64,000 bases of DNA from Onchocerca lupi (Eukaryota > Nematoda > Chromadorea > Rhabditida > Onchocercidae): NCBI GenBank assembly GCA_028564675.1, contig JAOVVO010000431.1, positions 1-64,000 of the forward strand, read 5' to 3'. Of the stretch, positions 39,301-49,963 are shown piece by piece. Both the position numbers and the translations under genes were made by a program. The first letter of the stretch is position 1. Each line of letters begins with the position of its first letter. The notes under the pieces were generated by a model that saw nothing but the letters and a program-made list of their open reading frames with translations, searched no databases and was not told the origin of the DNA.

Positions 39301-40698
39301 CAGATAAATCCGAATCAGGAAATACAGAACACGAAGTACATTTTATTATATTACTTTCATTCAATATCGGATTTTTCACTTGTTTTAAAATTACAAAAAT
39401 TGGAGGGAAAAAGTGAAACGAATCACAGAATTTGTTGGCATCTGAAAATTTTTCTGAAATCAACTGAAATTTTAATGTTTTACTTGTTTCAGAACTTTGT
39501 TTTGACCTTAGAAGTTTGCAAAATAATACGCTTTTTTTAGGCTGTAAAGAAAATTTTCAAGCAGTCCGTTACAAGTAGTGGTAATGCTGTCACTAATTGG
39601 ATGATAAATCGAGTCAAACAACTAAATTCACAAGTAGATGCCGATGTATTCGCTGCTTTCATTGAAGGTGTCGATAATCCGAATGAAGTATGGCTGGGAT
39701 TTCTGATTTATTCGATCATGAATTTTTTATAAGCATTTAGTTCCTCTTAAAATCCTCTTTGTATGGGTTACAGATTCTTTTGTTGGAATGTATGCAAGTA
39801 ATTGCAGTTCCAAAATGTCTGAAAGTATATAATTTTTTCAATACATGAATTCCAAAACATGAGCATTTCTGCGTTTAGGTGGAGGATTATATAATTGGTT
39901 ATTTGGGAGAAAGTCGTTTAGTGAGGGAATTGATACGAGAATTCCTGGAAAGGCGTTCGCAAGCCCGTCAGAAGAGGGAACCTGTTGATAAGGATGTAAG
40001 TTTGCATCCAATAATTGAATTTCATGTCGATTTTTGTCGGATGATCTCAAGAATCAATTTTTTTACGCTTAAATTATGAATTTCTTTATTGTTTAAGATC
40101 TTTTTTTCACAGGATTTAACTCATCCTGCACAAGCGGCAGATGCATTAAGTACAATTGCGGCAAACAATAAATCCGATAATTCTACCTCGCAGCAATTAT
40201 TAACGGGTGGTGGAAAGCGGAAGAAAAAAGGTAATAAAGGAAATAAGCTGGTTGTTGATGGTGCGTGTTTGGGTTTTAAAGGAACAGCCGATCCGAATCG
40301 TGTTAATATCGGTGAAATCGATACTGTTGGTGGAGGTAATCGATCACTCACATAAATGATTATTTCGGACAAAGAAATTATTTTGTCGAAATCAATTTCT
40401 TGTTTTCTCTTCATTCTTTTAATAGGTATTATCTTCCTCATTTTTTATTTGTTTAAAAACTTGCTATCATTATTGAGACTGTATGTTTTTTTTTTTTTTT
40501 TTTTTCGAATTTCTTTTCGAACTTATCACATTGGACGTCATGTTTCATTGGCTAGTTTTGGATAATTTTTCGGGTCAGTAATGTATTGGGTTTGAAATTC
40601 TGATGGAATTTTCAACAGATCTGTTATGCAATTCTAGCTATAAAGAGTCACAGTTCGATCTGGGAAGTATGACTGGTCTCGTTATGGAACATGCCTGA
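31855..40698 (+). CDS. GIGYF: GIGYF-type GYF-domain protein (4EHP-binding translational repressor), about 1122 aa
   Basis: Cytoplasmic scaffold that pairs with the cap-binding repressor 4EHP and reads proline-rich partners. Exons: 31855-31910, 32141-32225, 32730-32909, 33058-33223, 33561-33695, 33781-34132, 34219-34362, 34587-34728, 35439-35531, 36140-36274, 36410-36591, 36902-36971, 37162-37305, 37474-37620, 37764-37982, 38401-38542, 38620-38843, 39057-39193, 39287-39335, 39541-39687, 39879-39995, 40113-40335, 40619-40698. Landmarks: RYGREDLLALL (63-73), the 4EHP-binding motif; RG/FG-rich stretch (about 160-235); GYF domain with W477-x-Y479, GPF 488-490, M495, W498 and GYF 502-504; long E/R/K coiled coil (about 570-750); C-terminal FLERR, GKRKKK and LGF...GEIDTV as in human GIGYF2. 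The exon 16 donor is uncertain. If the last intron is retained, translation ends at a TAA at 40353-40355 (1102 aa). Confidence 0.9.
33332..33384 (+). repeat. T53 homopolymer in GIGYF intron 4
   Basis: About 53 uninterrupted T on the coding strand of the gene, inside the intron between exons 4 and 5. The exact length may be an assembly artefact. Confidence 0.9.
40619..40698 (+). CDS. GIGYF: Likely last exon of GIGYF (alternative C-terminus)
   Basis: The acceptor TTTTCAACAG precedes 80 bases that stay open in exactly the phase left by a donor GGAG|GTAATC at 40335/40336, and end in TGA at 40696-40698. It encodes a D, then LLCNSSYKESQFDLGSM, then TGLVMEHA. Base composition is coding-like against AT-rich surroundings. 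Without this splice the frame closes 20 bases after the donor. Confidence 0.55.
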
Positions 40699-41234
40699 AA
40701 ATGAGAATAGTACTATAAACTAATGATTCTATCTGAGGATATATCATATTGTAACATTATGTTAGGTTTCCAAGTAATTGAAGGTCTTGCTTATCTTTTT
40801 CTTTTTATAAAAATTTTTCTGCTGTTTCGCTGCTTCTTTCTAGTTTTTTATTCTCTTGTTTTGAATTGTAAGCTTATCGTGGAAATTGTTTATACAAGAA
40901 AAGCACAAAACGTTCACATTTCTGTCATTAATCGCCACTATTGCCAATGTCTGATTATGCATTATATATATATATATATATATATAAATATTATTATGTA
41001 TATAATACTTATAAATACGTATTATATTTATATGTATATATCTTTTGGATTTGATTTGATTAATCTTAGGAGGGCAGGAGGCAGAAGGAACTATTTTTCG
41101 GTTTTTCCTCTGTGTTTATTGTGCTTACTGTTAACTGAATATGTGAATGGCAATTTTCTTGTTTTTTTTACCGTCATTTTGTCCAGTAAAATTTTGACTT
41201 TTATTGGTCGGGAGGCGATGAGTGTAAGTCATGT

Positions 41235-41270
<36 letters not shown>

Positions 41271-41816
41271 CTAATGCTTACAATCTATTGGACTTAGAAA
41301 AAATACTTGACTTTTCCAGGGTGATTTTTATTTTTTACTCTGGAATTCCGTCACGCCCTTTTTGGCGTCATTTTAACTGTAGAATTTGTGAGATGTGTTT
41401 GATACAACTAATAGATGATTCTAGATTTTCGAATTCAACAGTTATGATGAATTTCGGGATCTCAAGATTATGAAGTAAGATTTGAATGTTAGGTCTTTTT
41501 CAATTTTTATAAGTATTATGTCTTGTCTCGTTACATTTTCAAAGATTAATCTAATTCATTTTGGAAAGGGTTTTTTGTTTCTGTGTTTTACTACTTCTCA
41601 GTTATTTTTAGCTTTTTGGTATGCGATCTCTTTTATATTCCATTATCAATCAGTCCCCGGTCTTCTCCCTCTCTCTGTCTTTTTTTATTTCGCATACTTT
41701 GATTATTTTAACTCAAAGAGCTCAGAAGATTTCTTTATTGTTTCCAGTCATTATTGGCATCTTAACTTTGCAAAAGTTATACCTCCCTTTTTTTTAATCC
41801 TAATTGGCTTCCGAAT

Positions 41817-42120
41817 AGCTGAAATGAAATCTTTTCGTGGCTTTGGTTATATTTGATATATAAAATATAGGTTTCTTATAATATTGCTTTTTTAAGTTTG
41901 TTAAATAAAGCAGTTTACTTCTTTACAATAATTTGATCCGTTTTTTCGTAATTCTGTTAGGTTGCTTTGGTGCTATCTGAAATTAAATTGATTTTAATAA
42001 GTTTTGTTGATTGCTGTCGAACTGCTCCATAGAGATTGGGAAGGTGAGTAAATAAAATTAAATACTTTTTTAGTTAAAAGCTGAAATGAAATCTTTTCGT
42101 GGCTTTGGTTATATTTGATA
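41817..42120 (+). repeat. Exact 42-bp direct repeats 262 bp apart
   Basis: The 42-base sequence beginning agctgaaatg and ending tatatttgata occurs at 41817-41858 and 42079-42120 without a mismatch, while flanks differ. A recent local duplication is likely. Confidence 0.9.
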
Positions 42121-44478
42121 CTCGTTAAATCGAAATATATTAGATTGTATAATATGGATGAGTAGTATTTTTATATTATTTCAGGATAATCAAGTTGAGA
42201 GTAATTTTCAGCTTAATTTTTGCTCTCCCCACATTTCATAATTTTTGCAAATTTCTGGATATTTTTCTGGATTGGTATTGTCAAAGTGGCGCTAAATAAA
42301 AGCGATCGGAATTCGGTCTTTTCATTGTAACTGATGCTTGCGATTTCCTGCTGCTTTATTTCATATTCATGATATTGTAATGCTGATGGTGATATTTGTT
42401 TTCAATTTCTTTTTTTCAGTTTCATTGTAATTTCTTTGGTGTTTATTATCTTCACATCAGAATCCATCTTCGCACTTATTCACCACTACATGAATGGATA
42501 ATATGATATCATTTTCCATTAATGCTGTTTTTACAATTGTACAAAGAATTTGATATTGATGTTTATAAGGTGATTATATATAATAGATAAATTTTTATCA
42601 AGATTAACAATTGTTAGTATTTCATCGGATACAGAAAGTCTATTTCATGAATTTTATAGTCATTCGGGTATTTTATAGCATCAAAGTAATTTATTAACAT
42701 ACATTTTGTAGTAATTGAATAATTTATTTACATATATTAATGGAATACCTTCATTTTATTCTCTTTTCTGCATCAATAATACTATAATGTAATAGAAATG
42801 AAGCCCGTAAACTTATACAAATATTTTCATAGAAAAATTATGCTGATGTTATCATATTTATTCAAGATTCGCAACAAAATGAAGGAAAAAAGATGTATCG
42901 TCAGTGGATTCTGAAGGAATAGATTTCTTCGAACTCAAGCTTTGATCGAATTTCAGCAAATTTTATTGATAGAAATAATCTTCGCTTAGAATTTTTTAGA
43001 ATTTTGCAGAAATAAATGAAATATATTTAAAAGTTTAGTATTTACATATTAACAATTATAAAAGTTGCTGTTTATCTAAGTAATGGAGTTTTTTTTCTCT
43101 TCCCAAATATTAAAAAAAAAAAGAAAGGCTTGTTAAAATTTATGTATCAATATAATCGAATTTGACAGAAAGATATTATTTGCATCATCTTTCTATTAAA
43201 AAATTAATCGATAATTGTGAGTTTCCCATAATGTTGCATGAAGTAATAGTACTTTGATCTTTCCAACAGATATTTATAATAACACATAAACTTCATTTAG
43301 GTATCAGCCTTTCTTATCCCGTGAATCTTGGATTTGGATCGAATTTTGCAGGAGAAATTGATCCATAAGTATCAAAAATTATGAGTTTACATATAAATTT
43401 AATTAGTCTTTTTTTGCATTAAATAATAAAATTATGTAAACTATTTGAATAATTCGACTTAATGATAAATAATACTATCCATTTCTTAAACTAAAAATTC
43501 TCCTTAGTTTATCAAGATAAACTATTTGCGGGATTGTCACTCTAAAAACTATCGTATATGATCAAATAATTCTTTTGTCCAAAATAATGGATTTTCAGTT
43601 CGATTAGTACTAATTTACTATTTGTTTTCTTTTTTCTTTTTTTTTCTTTTTTGCTTATTTTTTACAATTATTTAATTCTGAACGTTCAAAGATCTTTTAT
43701 CAAATCCAGAAAATATACTAAGGAAGCTCCGGAAATGAAACAATAATATTAATCTGTCCTTTTCTGGAAGCATAATATAATAATATTCATGAATAAATGA
43801 GTGATTTAAGTAAATCAATAATTTTTAAAACAGTATAATCGATTATTTTAATATATAGATAGCAAATCTGGCATACAATCCATGAATATTATTTAGCATC
43901 CAAATAATATGGATTAACTAATTATGTTATCAATCTTTGGCAAAATGGTATAATTATCATTTCAAGTTCAGAAAATTGTTAAATGTGGTTTTATTATGTT
44001 ATTCAAGAAATATTTTGAAAAAAAAAAAAGAAACTTAGCACTATCAATCAATTAAGTCAAACGTTAAGCATTAAATCAATTAAGCATTTTTTCAAATCAT
44101 CTGGAAATCTATGTTTATTTCATACTTTTTTTTTATTAAGCATTGGTAAAGAAAAAAACGCTTCATTGTTTCATTTTTATTCAAATATATTTATTTATTT
44201 TCTTTTAACAAATTATAATTGATTAAATAAGGAAAATAAACGAAATGTATTAAAATTTATGAAATGTTTTGAAAGAATTTCTTTTTTTATATATAATAAA
44301 TTCTTCATTTCCTTTTTTCTATCTTTTCGTATTTCATTTTGACATGAAAAGAACTTATAACATAAATTTCATATCACTCAGATGACAAGTAAGAATTATA
44401 GAAAAGTTTCGTTTAACAGTTCAGAAAAGTTTCACTGGATTGTTGATTTATTCATAACAAAAAAAAAAAAAAAAAAAA

Positions 44479-44605
44479 AGTGATCATCGCATATCAAGTA
44501 TAAATATCAATAGTGATCATCGCATATCAAGTATAAATATCAATAGTGATCATCGCATATCAAGTACAAATATTGCATATTTATACTTTATATGCGATGA
44601 TCACT
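44479..44605. repeat. Three 33-bp direct repeats plus an inverted copy
   Basis: Units agtgatcatcgcatatcaag + tataaatatcaat at 44479-44511, 44512-44544 and 44545-44573 (third partial, one change), then its reverse complement at 44577-44605. The third unit and inverted copy make a 29-bp-stem hairpin with a loop of only a few bases. A poly-A tract of about 20 bases lies just upstream. Confidence 0.9.
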
Positions 44606-45679
44606 ATTTAAAGTTTTTACAAAGCTAAATAAGATAATCTATTATACTTGTACTTTCTTCCAAGTTGCAATCGTTAAGTAATAGAAAAGAAATGATAATT
44701 TGATATTTTGCAACCAGTGAGAATCTTTCTGGCATTATTATTTTCAAATTCTAAATAATTATTCTTAAAATTTTTAGATACTCTAATGCAAGAAGCATTT
44801 TTTTTTCAATCTAATCTTTATGCACACATTTGATAAGCACAAAATTGTTGGAAGGAAAATAATTTCATTTGTCCACATAATATTTTTTGAAAAAATTCAA
44901 GGAAAAATTAAGTCGTAAAAATATTTTTAGATTGTATTTTTTTTTTTTTTTTGTTGTTTCTCTTTCATTTTAATATATTGTATAATCTACTGCGGTTCAT
45001 TAAGTATTTTAATTCTACTATTCATAATGCATATATCAATTTACATTGAATTTACATGATATATGAGTAAAATAATAACTATTGGACAATTTTCTTCAGA
45101 AATTACAGAATGATAAAGTTTAATTTAATCTTATAAAAGGCAACAAAAAAAGATCAGAAGAAATTAATTATCTTTTATTACACTATTGTACCTTTTCTTT
45201 ATTTTTTTTTTAACATTTACTTTCAAAGCATGAAAGTTAAAAATTGGTTAATATTTCGACATGTTTCATATTTAAATAATTGGGTTTAAAAAATTGATGT
45301 TAGGATGAAATAGATAAAATACAAGATTAAATACGACACAAACAAATAGATTTCGTGATAAATTTTTATTTTTCTTTCTTTAATTAAATTTTTCTCGTTA
45401 AATCTATCTTTTATTTGAAGTTTTCAATTGTCAGTTTTTCGTTTCAAAACAAGTATTACAAATTCAGATCAAAGTTATGGAGGATTAAAAGAAATTTTAT
45501 GTGATAAAAATTAGAGAGTGTTCCGATATGTCAAAGTGTTAAAAATTTTTCGAATTATTTGATCATGCATGCGACAAATTTCTTATTAATTACTCAATTG
45601 CAATTGAAACAAATTCTTATTGAAAATATGAATATTTTTAAACCACTTCACTTTTTTGGTTTCTTGATGCTTAAATGAT

Positions 45680-45930
45680 ATAATAATATTTACTAGAATT
45701 ATAATAAAATAATAGTAAGAATAAATAATGATAAAAGTTATTATTATTATTGCAGTTATAATGGAATAATAATATAATAATGGAAATAATAATAATAACT
45801 TCTAGACCACACTTTACGAGTGTCATCTGTAGAAGAAATTGATAAATTACATACATAAAGAAACAAGCAAGTTTTATATTATTATTATTATTATTAATTA
45901 TTATTATTATCATCAACATCATCATCATTA
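45680..45930. repeat. AAT/ATT triplet-rich low-complexity DNA
   Basis: Many short runs of aat and att triplets. No phase-stable coding meaning; open frames there are asparagine- or isoleucine-rich artefacts. Confidence 0.8.
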
Positions 45931-46879
45931 ATTGAAATAAACAAAAATTTATTAAAGAATATGATTTACATGCCTCAAAACATTTCACTATTAATTTGTA
46001 TTGAATTATTGAATATTATTTTATTCTGAAAGATAAAATGAAAGATGTCTTGAATTTTCGATTTTTTTTAGATGTTTCGACACTTGTTTTTCCCTTTTGA
46101 AGGAAAAGTCTTTTGAGGATTTTATAATTTTCAATAAATTATTTTTATTTTTTGGAGTTTTACAGAATGCTTTTTCGAAATAAAATTTAGAGTTAATCAA
46201 GGAATATAGTCTGAAAAATCATCGATAAATTCAATCTCCTGATATAGTGTAAACATTTGAGAAACTTATTCATGATACCGATTAATTTGGGAATATTTTG
46301 CTTTCGTAGCTTTTCCATCAGCTATTTTTCATCAACCGGAAATTACTTCCTGAAGCATATAAATGTATTAAAATTAATAAAAATTGTTTAATTATCAGAA
46401 TTTAAAGTGTAAGAAATTCCATAAATTTAGAAAAATTCATGGCGGCATAATTTTGAAATAATTTCTTTCATTTATTCTTAGAAAATTTTTATTAATTTTA
46501 GCCGGCAAGATTTTTATTGAAAATCGATTATTTCGTTTTCATTTTTTTCATTCCGGAATTTATCACCAGGATTTGCTTGTCATTTCGTCAGCCTATCTGA
46601 TATTGATAAATTTGTTTCACTTCCTACCAGTACTGCAAATAGTAATTTCGTTGTTTTTGACGGAATAAATTATCTATTATTTGTTTCCAAATAGAATTTT
46701 TTCGGATAATAAGCTTGTAAAAATTTTACAATCATTGAGAAAAGAAAAAAAAGTACCATTGTTTTTGATTATCAAAAACATTTCATCCATTTTTTTGGAG
46801 CGTGTTTTTTTTTATTTCGAAAATTTCTATTATAACTAATATTTTTATAAATAGTGACAAAAAGTGTAATATCTTCACA

Positions 46880-47180
46880 TATTTAAACACCCATATATAT
46901 TCGCTATAACTGATCAAGAAAGTTTCTTCTATGTGAAAGAATTCATCGATGTTAACATTTCCCACGTATTCTAGCCGGTAACGAAGTGATCCGTTTTGCA
47001 CGTGAAATGCGTCTGCGTTAACATCATGTAATGCGATATTCGCTTGAATGCCAACATTTTACACGTTACTAAATTCATGGTATTGCTTTTCCATATGATA
47101 TTTCCAGTGCGATCAAATTTGTAGCATTTTACTGTTACTTTTATTTCGATCTGCTGAAAATGCTCGATAAAGTTTAGCAT
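46880..47180 (-). pseudogene. Coding-like patch with a frame break
   Basis: Minus strand. One frame (47160-47065) reads QIEIKVTVKCYKFDRTGNII then WKSNTMNLVT. A second frame, shifted near 47060, reads NVGIQANIALHDVNADAF and on through HVQNGSLRYRLEYVGNV to FFHIEE. Base composition is higher in GC than the flanks and both frames look protein-like, but they cannot be joined without a shift or an intron too short to be real. I do not recognise the family. Either a decayed gene or exons of an unseen gene. Confidence 0.4.
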
Positions 47181-49963
47181 TTAGAGGGTTTCAGAAATAA
47201 TCTAACAGAATCTTTTTAATAAATAATCTTCGATGTTTTGATTTAAATTCTATTCAATTTTGCAAGCTCTATGCAATATTGAAAAACAGTTTTAACTTAT
47301 TCTGTGCGATATTTATAAGCAATTTAAATTTATTCTGTCCCCAAACCCTCCTTTATTTTCTTTTTTGTGCATTCAATGTTTGTTTCCTAACTGCTTTTTC
47401 TTTTCTTATTTAAAATTGTCAAGCTCTTATGAAAAAATCGATATTTATTCATTGTAATAATTTATATTGTTTAAATTTGTTTTTAACGCTGTGAAATTCA
47501 TTTCAACATTTAAAGATGATTTAATGCATCGGCTTTCTCTTCAACCTTCTTTTTCATCTATCATCAACATCTCTTTTACTTTATGATATTTTTGATTGGT
47601 ATTTATATTTAACGTTATATTTTACATAAAAAGCAATTTATTTCAACATATATCGCGTCAAATTTTACATACTCTTGCTTATAATAAGACTTTGAGAAAA
47701 AGGATAAATTCAAATTTAAATTCAATATCAAAGTAATAAAAACAAAGACAAGAAAGCTTAAAAATGCAGGATTGTTTTGAATAATTTAGGTAATTTCGTA
47801 TATAATTTATTCATGCTTCATATCAGCTCGTTTCAGTAACTTTTATCATTTCTAAATTTTATTGATGTATAGCAATAATTGCTTAATTTTTCCCCTTTTT
47901 TTTATGATCGAAATAGTGAAATTTTGGAATTTTATTCTAGCTGTGAATTTCATAATATTCTTCATTTATGAATTATTCCTTAATTTAATGAAGTTTCAAA
48001 TAATAGTATAATAAAATGTCAATTAATAAAGTTTTAAATAAAAATATACTAAAATTTCAATATTGAAAGATGGAAAAATTTAAGAGACAGAATTTAATAT
48101 TACTGTTGTTTCATTTTTGATTGATTAGGAAGCAAAACACATGCCATTTGCTTAATAATCGTATATTGGGAAAACTGAAAAGACGAAGTGTAATTCATAA
48201 ATCTTAATGTTGTCAAAAAAATTGCACCTAAACTAACAAATTATTGATTAGTATCCTATGATCACTTAAATGTATAATATTTTATCTATATTTTCAAAAA
48301 AAAAAAAAAAAACAAAAAGACAAGAAAAAGCAAAAAATAAAACAAAACAAAATTAAAATTGATGAAAGAATTTTAGATTTTAAAATTAGCTTAATAGTTT
48401 TGCCAGTTACATATTAATTTATTCACAAGATCATAATTTTAAATAAAAATTTAATAATTATCATTATACAACACTAAATAAATGCTTCATTTGTTATATT
48501 CAGAAATCAAAAATTTTTGTTTTTTTTTATAGCTCTGTTTTCGTCAGAAATCCGCATTTATGCACATTGATACGAAATACAAAAAATATTGGGTACTGTA
48601 TCAAAATATACCGTAAATATACTGTAAAACTGCATGCTGTAGTTGCTGTGTTCTTCCGATATATATATAAGCTATACATTTCTTTTCATTCTTTCGCTTG
48701 TGTGCTTTATTTACCAATAAATGTTTTTTTTCTTAATTTTCTATACAAATATATATATATAACGCTGTATCTTTCTCTAATCGACACGCTGTGGCTTTGC
48801 TTAAAGGAAATTATAGTATCTTCTAGCATTCGTAGGAAGAATCCGAAAATTACTGTAACACTTACTAGCAAACAAAACGAAATCAATTATTCTTCAAATT
48901 AGGTCGAAAGAAAGAGCGATCAAAAGTGAAAAGCCTAACTTATAATGATAGTGAAAGATAAATATGGCTGTTTAGTCAGGAAAGAACAAATACATTTATA
49001 AATTTCAAAGTTAACTTTTGCAACAACGAGAGGAATAATACTGCACTAATTAATTTTGTATTAATTATTAACTTGTGAATAATTTTCTAAAAATAAATGA
49101 TGCAGATTCATTTGCATTATGGCAGTGGATAATATTTCGTTTTTTTTTTTTTTTTTTTTTTTCAATTAAACAATAAAACTTCTTTCGGAACTTTTTTTCT
49201 TCAGTCCTCACGAAATGACAAATGAATGCATCATTTTTTATTGGAGAATTACTCATAAAGTTAACAATTAGCATAAAAATTATTGATGAAAATGCTATTT
49301 ATTTCATATAGACAAAATAATGTTCGATAAATATATAAAAATTTGATATCTTTCACCTTTAAAATATGCCTATTCCATAGTTGCGAAATTTTACAGAAAT
49401 CGCTTTTCTATGAACAATATTCAACTTGATAAATAAAAAAAAATAGGAATTTTTGTTAGCCGACTCGATAGACTTTATTTTGCTTAAATTTTGATGCATA
49501 TTTCAATAGATTACGTCAATTCTGTTGCAGAATATCATTAAATTTGTTATTTTTTCTTTGTTCCTGCGTCGGAGAATTATAACTAAAACCATTTTATCCG
49601 AAAAAAATCATTTTGTATAATTGTTTTTTTAGATTAAGCGCTTAAGTTTTCAGCACTGAAGTTTCCACTTAATTTAATCAACACAATGCAATCTTCTCTA
49701 ATTTTATGTTTCGCTTCTTTTTTTTTCTTCATATTTAGACGTTTCTTTTTTTTTTTTTTAGATTTCAAGGATTTCAAGGGATAACTTTTCAGGATTTTTT
49801 TTTTTTTGAAGGATATTTCACAGAATATTTCATAGTATATTTCAAAGAGACTGTAGATTGCAGTGCAAAGTACTGATTGTTTGTATTTACCAAACATATT
49901 TGCCAAATATCAAAATACTCTTTCATTGAATTTTTCTAGCTAAATAATCAGAAGAACGTGAAA

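Larger units (their letters stand above)
40699..49963. other. Gene-poor 9-kb intergenic region
   Basis: No intact gene found. The left part (to about 42 kb) may include a long GIGYF 3' UTR; it has a T32 tract (about 41239-41270), an AT run (40966-40986) and two exact 42-bp repeats. Further right are a triple repeat with hairpin (44479-44605), AAT/ATT triplet-rich DNA (about 45680-45930), a decayed coding-like patch (46900-47180) and a TATATATAAGC box at about 48660. Long open frames at 40723-41274 and 41482-41856 are T-rich chance frames with no domain. Confidence 0.55.

Noticed and set aside
40723..41274. Long plus-strand open frame (183 codons)
   Set aside because: Extremely T-rich, giving F/Y/I-rich sequence that ends in a poly-F run from the T32 tract; no splice context, no domain. 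It is downstream of GIGYF and probably UTR or intergenic.
41482..41856. Plus-strand open frame of 124 codons
   Set aside because: Hydrophobic by base composition only; no start context and it ends in the duplicated 42-bp sequence.
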